A DNA stretch of 64,000 nucleotides from Hymenolepis diminuta (Eukaryota > Platyhelminthes > Cestoda > Cyclophyllidea > Hymenolepididae): the NCBI GenBank assembly GCA_900708905.1, contig CAADRB010000034.1, positions 1,123,728 to 1,187,727 on the forward strand, read 5' to 3'. Below are positions 48,601-60,399 of this stretch, piece by piece (positions within the stretch are counted from its first letter, which is position 1; every line of letters begins with the position of its first letter). Below the pieces are notes generated by a model. The model searched no databases. It was not told the DNA's origin and was given only the letters and a program-made list of their open reading frames with translations. Made by a program: the position numbers and the translations under genes.

Positions 48601-51600
48601 CGTCTTCACGTTTGCAAAAATCATGAAGTCACTTAGGAAACAGCAAATATTTCTTGAAGACTGATTCATTAAATCAAAGTAATTTGATATAAAATACTTC
48701 CTTTCTTTAGTCGAACTGGACTTGAACTGGCATTAACAAGCACGAGTATTAAGATCCTAATCTCTACGTCGCAGACAACATTAGATCGAAATTTTGCATT
48801 TTTAAATGCCAGTTATATTATTTTAATTTCTGGTCAAATATCAACCGACATTATCTATTAATTGTAATAAATTGCTTATATCTCTTAAATTAACTAAGAT
48901 ACACAATAACCGTCAATCTAACGATAGATATTATTCACTAAAAGACATTAAAATCCAAAAAGTGCCTAATAATTAATAAATCAGGGTGAGATCACCGGAG
49001 TCATTTAGATTACACGTTTGGTAATAAGTACACCAGATCGAGGGAAGCTGACTGGGTGACTATGAGAATCACGCAATAAACAATGGCTTCTTCGGAATTC
49101 CGCGAAAATGGAACGACGCGATAATTATTTATCCGGTGTTGCATGTGTTGTGCAAATTACATTCTGAGTCGCCGTATTGTCATTACCACTACTAACTAAC
49201 AGTTTTTAATAATATTTATTGCATACAGATCAAAATATTTACAGATAGAGAAGGCTTCTTAAGAAAATTAGGGTATTGGACTTCCGTCCAAGTGTAAAAA
49301 AGGGCTCAAACTAGTCGAGTCAGACTTTCACGATTTCCGATAAGGAATTCACGAAGTTATTTACACCTTCTGATCAATCGTCCAATGTGCTAGTTTTTGT
49401 TTAGAAGCGTAGGCATTTCGTATCAATTTACCTATTCTCTAATTCCAGGACGCATGGATACCTATTTAAATGTAGAAAATAAAGTAAATATAATTAGATT
49501 TTTTATATTCATTTAGGTTGGAGATGGATACATATAGATAAACAGACTACCTGAAATGCATTTGAAGAAAATATGATCCACGTGCAAATGTTTCGGACAA
49601 CGTGATTTTAGAGCTGAAATTTACCAGAAGGAATTTAAATGAAACTGGTTAATGTGGTATTACACGTGTGATTTTAAAAAGACATTTTTGACAGTGAAAC
49701 AGTTGATATCGATAATGCATTAAAAATTGATTGAAACTATACTTCTCAACCTCTTCAATAATAAGCTTTTCTAAACATTCCTCTTATACAATTTCTGAAG
49801 TATATCTAATCAAATACTCTCATTCTATCACGATAATTTTGAGCAGTATTGACCAGTGCCTTTGTTCATTTCGCACAGTTGAAGTGTGACCATGAAAATA
49901 GAATCAATGATCTCTGTTCTGTTTGACGTGCAAGCTGACCGGTGTGTCAGATTATAGGTTCTTACTTCAGTTGGTCTCTAAGGATTACAAGCAACTTTGG
50001 TAGGAAATTAGTGTCAAGTAGATGGCTACTCTTTTTTATCTAACTTTCGGATTTTAATATTTTGCACATAAGTTCGTAAAAGGACTCTTTATGGCCTATA
50101 AGGCATCACCAAATAATGGATTCACTTAAAAACACATTAATGTTTCATAATTAGTTACCAAAATTTGGATTATTTTTTATTTATGTTAAAGATATTCATT
50201 TTAATGAATACTTATCCTTCATTAAATATTTTTCTTATGCATAAGGCCTTATTTTTAAGTCAGATTGTGCACTAAATTAATAAACGAATCTAGAATAAAG
50301 ACAAATGACGCTTTTCAAATTTTTTTGATATTGATTTTATTAAACTCATTAAAATCAAAACCCTATTGAAAAGTTGTAGAAAAAATATTTTTTTCGGCCT
50401 TTAACTGTTTAAATTTTTAGCTTTCCTTCATTTTCAGGCACAAGAGAGCAAGCAATCGTTCATGCCTACGCTGCAGCAGCATTGATCTTTGAGATCGGTC
50501 GTTACTGTGCGCTCAACAAAATTCGCTACTGTACTTGCGGTATGACAGGTGGAACAGAAATGATTATCAGTCCCGAAGGGAGTCAGATGTCGCGTTTTCC
50601 CCATGGCTACCTACCTTCCAGCCGTGTGAAGCGTCAGATCGATTTAACTAACTTCCGCAAACTGAGCGATGCTATCTCCTTCCAGCCAGAAGGTGTTACT
50701 CTCCAGCAACAACAGCAGATTCAACAGCAACTTCAAGCACAAGTCCAGAATACCCACTACTGGAGTGGTTGCCCAGATAACGTCGATACAGCTCGCACCT
50801 ACGTAGCTAAATTCCTAGGTTTTGATGAAAAACGACTACTCATGGTTGGATATCATCCTCGTAGTCAATCTTCTATGTCCTACACTTCTTCGTCTTCTTC
50901 TTCAAGTTATTCAGACGATTCAGATGTAGCATCAGGATCATCATCGTATTCAATGCCTTTTAAGAATCCTACACAGAATAATGAGGACTCGGCCCCCTAT
51001 GGATTCTACTCTCCACCTACTACGGGTTTACCGCATCCGTACTTAAACAGACAGACCAGAAGTGCTGAGGCGAAGGATGTCACAAAGGAAGAAGAACAAA
51101 AGTTGAAAAGAAGTTCTAGACGCACTGGTCGGAAGCGAAAAAGTCCGTCGAAAATGAAGCTGGTGAACCAACACAATTACATGGCCGGCGCCTGGGTAAG
51201 TGCTACGTTGATCAATAGAATTTAAATAGCTCTTATTTAGGAAAACTTGGCACTTTTTAAATAAAATCAGTATGGAATCACACAAATTAGTAACTAAAAG
51301 TCCCAAAATAACGTCTGTTTAAACGTACAAATATTTATTTAGCGAATTTACTTTCATTTCATTATTGCAATCAAACCAGTGATTGGATTAGTGGCAAATT
51401 TTTAAAAAGCACCGACTATTTCCATTCTTATTTTATTTGACTTTTTATAGACCACCCCTTTTTTATTTTTCTCGCAGATGATGATATCTCTCCAGAAACA
51501 GTCATGTAAATGCCACGGCGTAAGTGGAAGTTGTACTCAGAAGGTTTGCTTCCGTCAACTACAGAGGATCGATACGGAACCTATCAAAGCTGCCATCAAG

Positions 51601-54600
51601 CAGCGTTATTTGGTAAGTTGAAGTTGCACCTTTAACCTCATTTGAGCCGAAGTAAGTTTGTTGATATTTGAATTATCACTTTGAAAAGTTTAATTTTTAT
51701 ACTTTGGTCATATTAATAATATAAAGCTAACACGTTCATCTGAGTTGCCACCAATATAAAATGTACATCGCCACTGATTTGCCCATATTAGAAAGGGAAG
51801 AAGACTTGTAGTCCTACAAAAGCTCCCCCTTATCATCATTATATTATTCAGAAAGTACTATTGTCTGAATCATAATAATTAAACCTGTCTGTACGCGCAT
51901 TCCGAGAAGAATACAACTTTCGGCTGTTATATCCGAGTTAAGGAGACCTGTATAATACAAGTAAACTTTAAACAAAGAGGATTAAACACAGAATAGAGGG
52001 CTAGATGCGCTGTCTGAGGATCCAAGTAGGGGTCATTAGATTATATCGTCATCCTAATTGCAGGACACGTTAGGCACAAATATTATTGAAGAAGTTGTTT
52101 GTCCGTTTGACGGGCCGTCGATTTTGTCTAAAATCAACTGCCAGTTGAAAAGACGAAGACAGGAAATAATTAATTCTAGCCAAATCTGTTATCTCTTCAT
52201 TTGGAACCTGAAACTAACTGGTGTAGTTAAAAATACAAAATCTAACGAAAAATACATCCATTGACTATTGAAAGAATTTATACATCTAATCTATAATAAT
52301 AAAGCTATCGAAAATACAGAAATTTCTTTCCATCTAATAGTTACTTAAAAAATTCATTACACCAAGTAGGTTTACCCTTAAAGAACTCTAATTAGCTCTG
52401 CGATTTTCAACGTATCATTGCCAGATGCATTTTCTTATTCTTGACTGTAAGAAAAAATGGGTGGATCAGCGTGAAATGACCGATCACACAATATTTCTTT
52501 CGGTCAACAAACTCTGAATATCATTGACGCCAACCCAACAATAAACTAAAGGACTAAATCATGAAATTTAGATTTACCTCTCATGAGGAAAGGGATACAA
52601 GTGTAATCACAATCCAAATGAAGCTAGGTTCTGAATTGCTCCAGCTTATTATCCACTGCTGTCCGACCTCGTCTTACCAAACTACCTTTCTTTCCCGTGT
52701 TCAGATGTTATCATATGATTAAAACTTAAGAAAGACTTTTACAGGGTCAAGAGTGATGCTAATGAAGGCATACACTACTATATATGCATCTATTGCGAAT
52801 TCTAACTGTCATTATGTTCTTTTCTTCGCAGACCGCGAAGATGGTATCTGGAATCCAAAACAATCGCCTTATGGTGTCCGTATTCAAGGAGACAGACTTT
52901 GAGGATGAATATGCACAATTGGAGGACCTTGTTGTGACCCAACATTCTCCAGATTACTGTGATCCTGATCCAGAACGTGGATCTCTTGGCACCCAGGGAA
53001 GGTTCGTTCATTTATTTATATTAATGCATGTGATTTTTAGTAGGAAAATAAACTGAATTTAATAAAATAGTGCAAACAATACGTAAAAATGCGTAAATAA
53101 ATATGTGTAAGTGGCATCGATGCATAAGGGGTTTGTCAAAATATTTAATCCGAATAGTTATAGTTTAATGTTTCTGCTAGATACGATCGTAAAGAATAGT
53201 ATATTAGTACTCAATGGTGGACTGAGAGCACATCTATCGGAATGACTTGATGGGTTAAAGTATGGCTTCCGGAAATGAATTTTGAAATTATTAGGGGTTC
53301 AAAGGCTTAACAAAAGTGATATTTATAAGAATTCCCTATAATTTTCGCACTCACTTAGCTATGGATAGACTTGAAGTGTTCCAAGAAAATTTTATAGAGT
53401 GTTAGAGTCTTCCATCATTAATACTCAAATTCAGAGGTACAAATGGAGCTGTTTTGATGTAACGGGGAAATTTATAAGATTCGAAAGAATGGTTGTGACT
53501 TAATAATCTAATTTCCTGATTAGAGATCTGCTCTAATTTGTATGATCATAGATTGAAATAGATATAAACAATCACTTCGTGAATATACTTATTTTAAAGC
53601 CCTTCAGATTTTGAAGTTTCAGAGCCTGGTCTCGTTTATAGTCAATTAGTTAAAATGTGGATATCTGCAAAATAATAGCACATATTTTTAGTCCTGAGCT
53701 GAGTAGTGAACTGAAATAAATCATCCTAACCTCTTTTCGAAACTGAAGCCTTAAAGTTCCGCATCCGGTTGCCCAAGTAGTTTACTGCATACTGGATCTA
53801 CAATAAACGAAATAATGTGTACGTTAAGGGCCCCCATTGCTTGTTATTTATCATCCTGAGAAGTTTTCGATTGTTCAAGATTTTATCCTGAAAATGGAAA
53901 TGATTCATAATCGGGATAAAAGCACGGAAAGCACCATTAACTTATAGATTTATAGAAGACTGATTGAAATTTTGAAAAGTTTCATATTCACTTTTGAAAG
54001 TCGAAGAAGAGTATTGGGAGCAGCAAAGCTTTCAAAATTCACTCTTCTAAAATTTCCGATTAATCTCTGATTACCATATTCTGATTCGTTTATATTACGT
54101 AGAGAAATGAATCCACTGCATGATTGATTGCCTTATATAATAACCTTTGACTGTTATTCCATTCAGTACTTCACAAAATTAGGTTAGAACGCAAATACGG
54201 CTAGACATCTGTTGGATTTACCCTTTCACCGAGGAGGTAATAAATGGTTGAACGAATTAATGGATAAGTGGCCAGGCACCTCAAGTGGTAGAAATCAACA
54301 CCTTTCTGTACGATCTGTTTTAAGAAATAAGACGAAAATTCATGAAATAATATTATTGGAAGAATTTCTAAGTTGAATATTAAAAGATAATAATGTGGTT
54401 GGTTAGTTAGTTAGTGAAACTACGTTTTATAAACGCGAGACTTAAACCGACATCTCATTAATTTTATTAAAAATCGATTAAAAAACTGAGGAAAGATTTC
54501 GCTTTCACTATCATATTTGTGGAGGAGAGAAGAGTGAAATTTTAAAAGACTGGTAATGAAATTTAAATCCTGAAATGGTTTGTGAACTAGTCTCACTTTG

Positions 54601-55870
54601 TTCAAAAGATCATACAGGTTTTAAGATCAGTTGAAGCCTTGCTGTGAAGGTCATTGATTATAAAATTAATTGAACCCTAGTTTACATTCAAATATATTAT
54701 TATTTTCCGTGGTAATGCAAATACAAAATATTCAAATTTTTAATCATGGGATGGTCTGTACGTGCGAAAAGGAAAAGTTACGCTTTACACTAGTGGATGA
54801 TGACGAATAAAGTTAAATAATAAAGTCAGAATCTCAAGAGTCCTTCTTGCAAATTTCGAAATACTCATTTGTCCACCCTTTTATAAGGGATATAGTCTCA
54901 TTTCGTGATATTCAGATGTTCGAAAGTTTCGTTTGAATGGTTTGACCTTGTGTATCTGGATGAGTTTATGTGCAAGATATGCAGAGTATTTCGACCATTC
55001 CATTTAAATGAATAGTTGTTCATCCTACATTCATTCACTTGTATCTTCTTACAGCCATGATCAGGCAAGTGAGACTAGTAAAGGCACTCCTTGGTCCAGC
55101 TACATTTAAGTGGATGAATCTACTTATTTAGGTAGACATTATTAGTCCCTACGAATTATACGTAACCGCCATATGTTTAGTTCGTATAGGCTTAGAGTTT
55201 AACAAAGAACAAACTGTATTTCACATTATTTTTTAATTCGAGAGATGAAAATTGAAAATTCCCTGTTTGATATAATTTTACACAGTCAACTTTGCATTTA
55301 TTATCTTCTGTCTGGGGGTTTGGTTGTTCACTGGATAAGCTTCGATGGACTTGAATTCTCCTCATCTTATAACATATTTTCTATTGTCTAACACGTTCTC
55401 ATTTAGGAAATGAAAATTATGAGATGGAAAGCGAATCAAAAAAGCTTACTTTTCCATTTGTGGAAGATGAATGAAATAATCACGAGATATACAAACTAGG
55501 ACAAAGATATCGTTAGATGATATTCACAATATTGTTCTAGTAATAGAACAAGTCTTTTAAAACATGAACCTGTTCAGCAAAAAAGAATTTTGAAGTCTTA
55601 AATCTCTCTTTGTTTGTGGTCTTAAGAAAACATATTTTTAAAGCATTTTCCTTTAATCAGGTATATTAAAGGGTCATATTTTCATCTCAATTTAGAGAGT
55701 GCAGTCTTAATGCAACCGGAGACGGAAGATGTGCGATAATGTGCTGCGGTAGGGGCCACAAAAGCACAACACACCAGGTTTATGAGAAGTGCAATTGTAT
55801 TATGCAACCAAATTTCAAGGTTCACTGTCAAACCTGCATCCGAAATGAAGTACGGCATACATGTTTGTGA
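36561..55870 (+). CDS. WNT11: WNT11-like secreted signalling protein (six coding exons)
   Basis: Join 36561-36664, 46589-46863, 50438-51195, 51478-51612, 52832-53001, 55696-55870; 538 residues, all phases agree. It encodes a secreted Wnt ligand, palmitoleoylated in the ER and bound by Frizzled receptors (family knowledge). Evidence for the WNT11 type: GGIRWL after the signal peptide, RRWNCSS (Asn110), KRGTREQA, ALNKIRYCTCG, WSGCPDN, CKCHGVSGSC with acylated Ser at 397, IKQRYL, LEDLVVTQHSPDYC, MCCGRGH and a C-terminal cysteine-rich tail. N-glycosylation sites are Asn110 and the NAT in exon 6. Vertebrate WNT11 is about 354 residues; the excess is two inserts in exon 3 (about 162-232 and 264-365), rich in Gln, Ser and basic residues. 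The C-terminal Cys-Cys pair is replaced by Asn520-Phe521. WNT11 identity is better supported than WNT4 or WNT5 but was judged by eye. Confidence 0.85.
36976..37300 (+). pseudogene. unrecognised coding-like fragment in WNT11 intron 1
   Basis: An open frame runs from 36976 to a stop at 37236, with mixed-composition residues ending VNVKICPDREGQLEELIEDE and KPKEK. One base-shift later the text resumes as NDDYVPKESWAWFSENLQNV and reaches a possible donor (GTGGGT) near 37298. A run of plausible protein across a frameshift suggests a decayed gene piece. I cannot name the family. Chance is a real alternative. Confidence 0.25.
41985..42170 (+). CDS. possible small exon or nested gene in WNT11 intron 1, unrecognised
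   Basis: ATG directly after an in-frame TGA opens a 61-codon frame (MGKATDKHLDPDTINSKIRL, then a hydrophilic helix and YRQLPFMSLDGHMAVGIL) with balanced codon use and higher GC than the surroundings. Near its end, GTAATG at about 42163 could be a splice donor, so it might be a first coding exon whose partners I cannot find. No family is recognised. It is on the same strand as WNT11; a product joined to WNT11 exon 2 would not restore a Wnt signal peptide. Confidence 0.3.
   Translation: MGKATDKHLDPDTINSKIRLLEEEAIITGSAPQLSYRQLPFMSLDGHMAVGILENFGCGNV
42780..43129 (-). pseudogene. decayed coding fragment, about 110 residues, in WNT11 intron 1
   Basis: On the minus strand one frame from 43129 reads GFATVSFKSVIYGVTDINIT and continues about 70 residues through a single TGA (43001-43003) into TDGEVVIVQIYQACSHEIDA, then GCKFVDVEGKPH. 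A one-base shift near 42890 carries on as TDKNVAEFKFLIQDAPGYLP up to a stop at 42780-42782. Alternating hydrophobic residues suggest a beta-rich, possibly extracellular domain. The uninterrupted protein-like text around only two lesions argues for a real fossil exon or retrocopy, antisense to WNT11. I do not recognise the family. Confidence 0.4.
46589..46863 (+). CDS. WNT11: WNT11 exon 2
   Basis: Residues 35-126. The acceptor is TTACAG, the donor G|GTAAGA in phase 1. It carries the first four Wnt cysteines (60, 77, 100, 111) and FSDRRWNCSS, the strongest N-terminal Wnt signature, ending LKRG. Confidence 0.88.
46864..50437. other. WNT11 intron 2
   Basis: GTAAGA...TTTCAG, 3.6 kb. The first 350 bases are less AT-rich, with overlapping open frames on both strands (46825-47034 plus, 46921-47205 minus) that are partly shadows of the exon. 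A degenerate tRNA-like string near 48716-48785 is discussed among the rejected items. Nothing else is seen. Confidence 0.6.
50438..51195 (+). CDS. WNT11: WNT11 exon 3 with two long inserts
   Basis: Residues 127-379. Acceptor TTTTCAG, donor TGG|GTAAGT in phase 0. Conserved start (GTREQA, CALNKIRYCTCG), conserved middle (WSGCPDNVDTARTYVAKF, about 235-252) and conserved end (LVNQHNYMAGAW). Between these lie insert 1 (about 162-232) with RVKR at 189-192 and a Gln run, and insert 2 (about 264-365) with a Ser run, acidic and Pro patches, then KRSSRRTGRKRKSPSK. Confidence 0.9.
51478..51612 (+). CDS. WNT11: WNT11 exon 4: acylation motif
   Basis: Residues 380-424, phase 0 at both ends, acceptor CTCGCAG and donor GTAAGT. 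Contains QSCKCHGVSGSCTQKVCF; Ser397 is the expected palmitoleoylated residue. Ends AAIKQRYL, which matches the L-K-x-R-Y-L stretch of WNT11. Confidence 0.92.
51613..52831. other. WNT11 intron 4
   Basis: GTAAGT...TCGCAG, 1.2 kb of AT-rich sequence between the acylation-motif exon and the next. A 68-codon frame at 52058-52264 has no recognised content. The 282-base intron 3 (51196-51477) is likewise plain. Confidence 0.6.
52832..53001 (+). CDS. WNT11: WNT11 exon 5
   Basis: Residues 425-480 plus two bases. Acceptor TTCGCAG; the donor is a weak GTTCGT after GGA AG. Contains the region before the cysteine-rich tail: DFEDEYAQLEDLVVTQHSPDYC, matching the WNT11 E-L-V-Y-L-Q-S-S-P-D-F-C motif, then GSLGTQGR. 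Confidence 0.85.
53002..55695. other. WNT11 intron 5
   Basis: GTTCGT...ATTTAG, 2.7 kb, AT-rich, no coding or repeat feature seen. A GGTTAGTTAGTTAG run lies near 54400-54413. Confidence 0.6.
55696..55870 (+). CDS. WNT11: WNT11 exon 6: C-terminal cysteine-rich tail and stop
   Basis: Completes Arg481, then reads ECSLNATGDGRCAIMCCGRG, CNC and the tail to RHTCL, stop TGA at 55868-55870. Spacing aligns residue by residue with other WNT11 tails, but Asn-Phe stand where the Cys-Cys pair should be. The acceptor is CAATTTAG. Confidence 0.87.
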
Positions 55871-58800
55871 GAAACCTGCACGCACCGGCTTCACAGAATC
55901 TCTTCAGTTTCCATCACTTCCTTCCTTTCTCCAGCCATCAATCTGTAGACACTGGTATGTTAAGTGAAATCCTAGAATCAAAAGACCTCTCCATCCCACC
56001 TCACTAACTCCCCGACTGTTACCACCTTTTTCTCCCTGATATAAGCCATACTCTGAATTAAAAATGGAAGTGAATGATGCCCTGATGTAAATAGATATCG
56101 CTCTCTCTATCTTCTTACTAATTTCTTTCGTTTCTAAAAGTGCAACTTTAACATTTTTTGACATGCATTTTACTGACTCCATTGTTAACTAATACACTTC
56201 AACCACGCGCTTTCTGCTCTAGCAGTAAGTGAACAAACAAACCAACTCTCCATTTACATAGCCTTCCATTGACTTTGGTAAAATAAGCTCTTTTGACATA
56301 TCTAGTTTTATCAATTTTCCTTACTGCAATGTTTTGGGCGTACACACACAATTTCATGGACGAAATTGACTAGGTCACATCTTAGTATGATGCATCTGTT
56401 ACATTCGTTATAACAAATTGCAATGTACTTAACGATAGAGAAACTCAAATATTCTACGATCTCCGTGTTTTATAAAGACTGTGGGGTGCTAATTAATCAT
56501 GTTTGTATTATTTACTAGTAGATGATGGTTTGATTTGAACCAATTGTTTTACTTTATCGATTTCCTGTATAACTGAAACAGAGCGAGTGAAGGGCATTAG
56601 AGGAACATTGATCTGGACAGTTTTCAAAATACCCCAAGTGGGAAGAAGGATAAGAGGTCCTTATTTATTAGATACATTCCCATGAAGTTTCCCAAATTGA
56701 GAAACTGGAAACCACTCAATAGCCGAAAAATTTACTCTCTGTCCATATTGTATCTTTGATATAAATTTTTATCCAAGGGTACTAACTAATAACTTCGAGG
56801 GCGAAACAGTATTCTACATGTGTCATTATATTCAAATACCTATTTTTAATAGAAGGAATAATAGCCATTTCTGGCAAAAGCATTCGTAGATGGAGATTGA
56901 AGTTGTTCTACATGCGTTGACAAACAAAGGTGCGTTATGAAGGTGTGTCTGATCGATTATGGGTTAATTTGCTTTGTCACGCAAAGCCGTGTATATTTTG
57001 CGCTTACGAATGTTAACGTTTAGGACCAAAATAAAAGATAAACACATTTTAACGTTAATGATGCAAAATTATCCTTTCACGTAAAACCTTCCTTTCTATA
57101 ATGTGGTCAAAGTAGAACGTTTGAAGGTGTCTAATCCAATGCCGGGTTAATTTGAACAAACGTTTTCTTATTTTTTTGGAAACCATTGGCAAATGATTTT
57201 ATTTATTTAATAAAAGCGGTTTTCGATTGATATAATTCTAAACGGTTTTGTAATAATGTTCATGACGTGAACGATTATTGGGTATACCATTTAAAATACA
57301 ATATTCCTGATTCCTATATCATATTTCAGCAAATTTTGTCATTTTAACTACTTTTAGGAGCCTGACCAACTTAGGCTAAGAGATATCCCCTTAAAAAACT
57401 TCGAACTAACAGAAAACAATAGCATTTCCAAAATCAAATGGCCAAGGTTTGAGTGAGGTATCAAAAGTGATAAATAAGATGAATTAGAAATAGGAGAACA
57501 GGAAATTAGCACCGGAGCAGAAGGAGTGTGAAAAGAATTGCGATTAAGAGGATAAGTTGACTGCTATACTCGCAGAGTAAGCCTAAATATTTACTATCAA
57601 ATATCATCCTTGGAAAATTAGGATGGAGCAGAAATTTGATTCATTATATGCGTACAATTTAACTTTCGAGATTCACGAAAGATATATTTCTTCCGGAAAT
57701 GCCATAATTCAATCGCTACAAATTGGGTTAAATACAACTTTCTTGACATATAATAAATGCGATAATGTTCAGAGTGTATAATAGATATAAATAACTTTTA
57801 AAGGTCGTACCCCTTCATAATGTGTCAAGAAGAAGAATCAACCATACCCAAGACTGATATTTATCCGCATGCTATCCTTGTTGATAAGCTGATGCATTAT
57901 TGCATTGGAAAGAGAGCATTCCAAATTCCCTTATTATAATAATTATTATATAACCATGCATTTAAGTTGAATGTTAAAGATATTCATCGAAGCTTGCAAG
58001 TAGATCATCACTGACAATCATCATCGGTGCACAAAAATTGGAATTTAAAGGTGAATGCAAATTGCAGGCAAGAAGCGTGGCAAGAACTGACGCAGAATGT
58101 TGGTAGGTGTGTGTGCGAGTGCTTTTGAAACCTTTAGGCAGTCATAAACATACAGGGAATGCACCTGTGCGAACACAAACATCAATGTATGGCTTTAATC
58201 TATCGACATGACTTCACTGAACTCTACAATTTCTGTGTTAAAAGAAAAAAATTGGACAGGATTCTCTCTTTGGATACAAGAGGCCATGAGTTCGATTAAC
58301 CCGTAGCTTTCATCTGACTATGATTCAGTAACTGAAGTTTTCGTTAGGGAAGTCAAAATTCATAGGTCTGATGCATTCCCAGTGAGCGGATGGCCAGCCA
58401 AAATATTTAACCTGAAAGTATTGCATATCATTTTGAAGTTGATAAAATGAAAGGTCCCAAACTACCAATGATCTAAGCTGACTAGTATCCACTTTCCATG
58501 TCTCATTTTTCACCAAACTATAACCACACCGCCTACTTCACAACACTGAATGGGGTGGCATAGTAAGCACTGAACGGTATCTTTGAAATATGATGTATGC
58601 GTTGGGAAGTTTTATTTTTCCTCAAACATTTTCTATCAGGTAAAACAAAAAGCTTACGCATTGTAAGCAATAACTAATTATCAATTAAATGAGTAAAATT
58701 TCGTTTCCTTTATTTGTGCCTCAAATATTCAACATTATTCTTGTCATCTTCACTTTTCTCTATTGGGAAATGTGCTGGCTGCAATTGTGAATGAATCCAA

Positions 58801-60399
58801 TAATCACATGACAATTACTATTCATCATGTGTCTTTATTCTATATTCTCAATTGTCTAATTCCGTCTCACTCTAATTTCCTATGCATTGTCTATTTGTGG
58901 TCGCATTCTTGTTGACTACACAATGAATGCGTTTCATTCCCATAAAAAGAGCTAACATTTTCTTCACAATCGAATTGAAAGGAGTAGGTGAGTCCCTTCT
59001 CGAAGTGCGTGCAGGATCATCGCCTAATTCATCCGTTCAGGGAGTGCTATTAATACACTCCAGTGGAAAATGATACCCAATTCAATGTGCTTTATTTAAT
59101 GCTTTGAAAGTCTGTTCTATTGTTTTGTTACTGTATTAATTTCAGTACTAACAATGAAGTACGCGGGGAAAAAGCGAATACTTCAATCCCACTCTTGTAA
59201 AATTCAAAATGCGACCACTAACATGAACTGACATACTTAACAGGAAAAAGACACTCCAAGGATGTTGAAGAGGTTATTTCAGTCTTTCTTTATGAATCAA
59301 TAAGATAAAAAATTTAATAGATTCGGGCTGAAAGATATTGGAAAAAAGACATTTTTTTAGAAAAGACCAAACTGGTTAGTTCTTGATCTTTCGACGGTCA
59401 CAAAATACTCTAATATCCCTCTTAATTTGTATTCTCCATTATTTTACACCTTTAGGTCATCGAATTGGGCTTACGTACGAGTAAAACCAATCCTTTTGCC
59501 TCCTGATTTTTAACTTTAAAAATAAATTATGCATCTTAAGCATCATCCTTTGTTTATTTTACTCAAAATGTTAGAAATAAAAAAAAGAATCACTACATTT
59601 TGTAGTAAAAATGGTATAGGCTGTATTTTTCGCTATTAATAGACAAAATATGCAAGTCGCAAATCGTGCGAATTCCTTCTTTAACTATTAACTACTTATC
59701 GCTCAGCTTTAAATGTACCAAGTGCACGCAAATGAGCGAGGCATGAAAGATTATGAACAAATTGACGCCAGTTGCAAGTGCGCTTCCAGTATAGGCCTTG
59801 TCCAAATTATATCCTTGATATGACCTTTTAATTTAATGGACTTTATCAATAATATGAAGAAATTCACTTTTTAATCATAGTGCTTAATCAAAGGAGTTGA
59901 TAAAAGTGATTTAAGAAATTCCAGTAAATTTTGGTGTAAATCGTAAATCAAAACTTTACTGTATTTGGACTCTGAAATCATCAGGTTGTCTGCATTTTAA
60001 CTTCCTTTCATAATGTTTTACATTATTCCTTATCATCGGTACATTAAAATTCTGGATGGCATGTTTTTAAATGATTTCATAACCTTTTTTCCCCTTGCCC
60101 CTTGTAGCAGCCTTCCACTGGGCAAAATATCTATCAGTTTGTGGAATATCTGCGCTCCTATGATGGTTTGTTCAACGTGTCTTCTCATCTCACACGTTTT
60201 TCCGAAGAATATATAACACCATGAGTCCATCCAGACTATTTCCTACTTTCTTAAATTTTCCTCTGTGGGTGGTGTTTTAGTAAACACAGGATAGAATTTT
60301 TATTAGGATTTTGTATCCAGACCGCACCCTCTCTCTCTCACTGAATATTTATACTGAACTGCCTAAGTCAGCTCTTTGTACAAGAAATTTTATCATCTT
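55871..60399. other. gene-free stretch downstream of WNT11
   Basis: It begins with the WNT11 3' UTR; no AATAAA lies close to the stop, and the first seen is near 57188. A 92-codon minus frame (55904-56182) and others are unrecognised. Near 57932-57955 is an AT-only self-complementary run. A 65-codon minus frame at 60033-60230 may belong to the LINE fossil to its right, but I cannot show it. Confidence 0.4.

Noticed and set aside
48716..48785. tRNA-like sequence on the minus strand (a D-arm-like GTAGAG, a B-box-like AGTTCAAGTCC, partly pairing ends)
   Set aside because: Anticodon and T stems do not pair, so it is not a functional tRNA. It may be a tRNA-derived SINE relic, but there is too little to support that.
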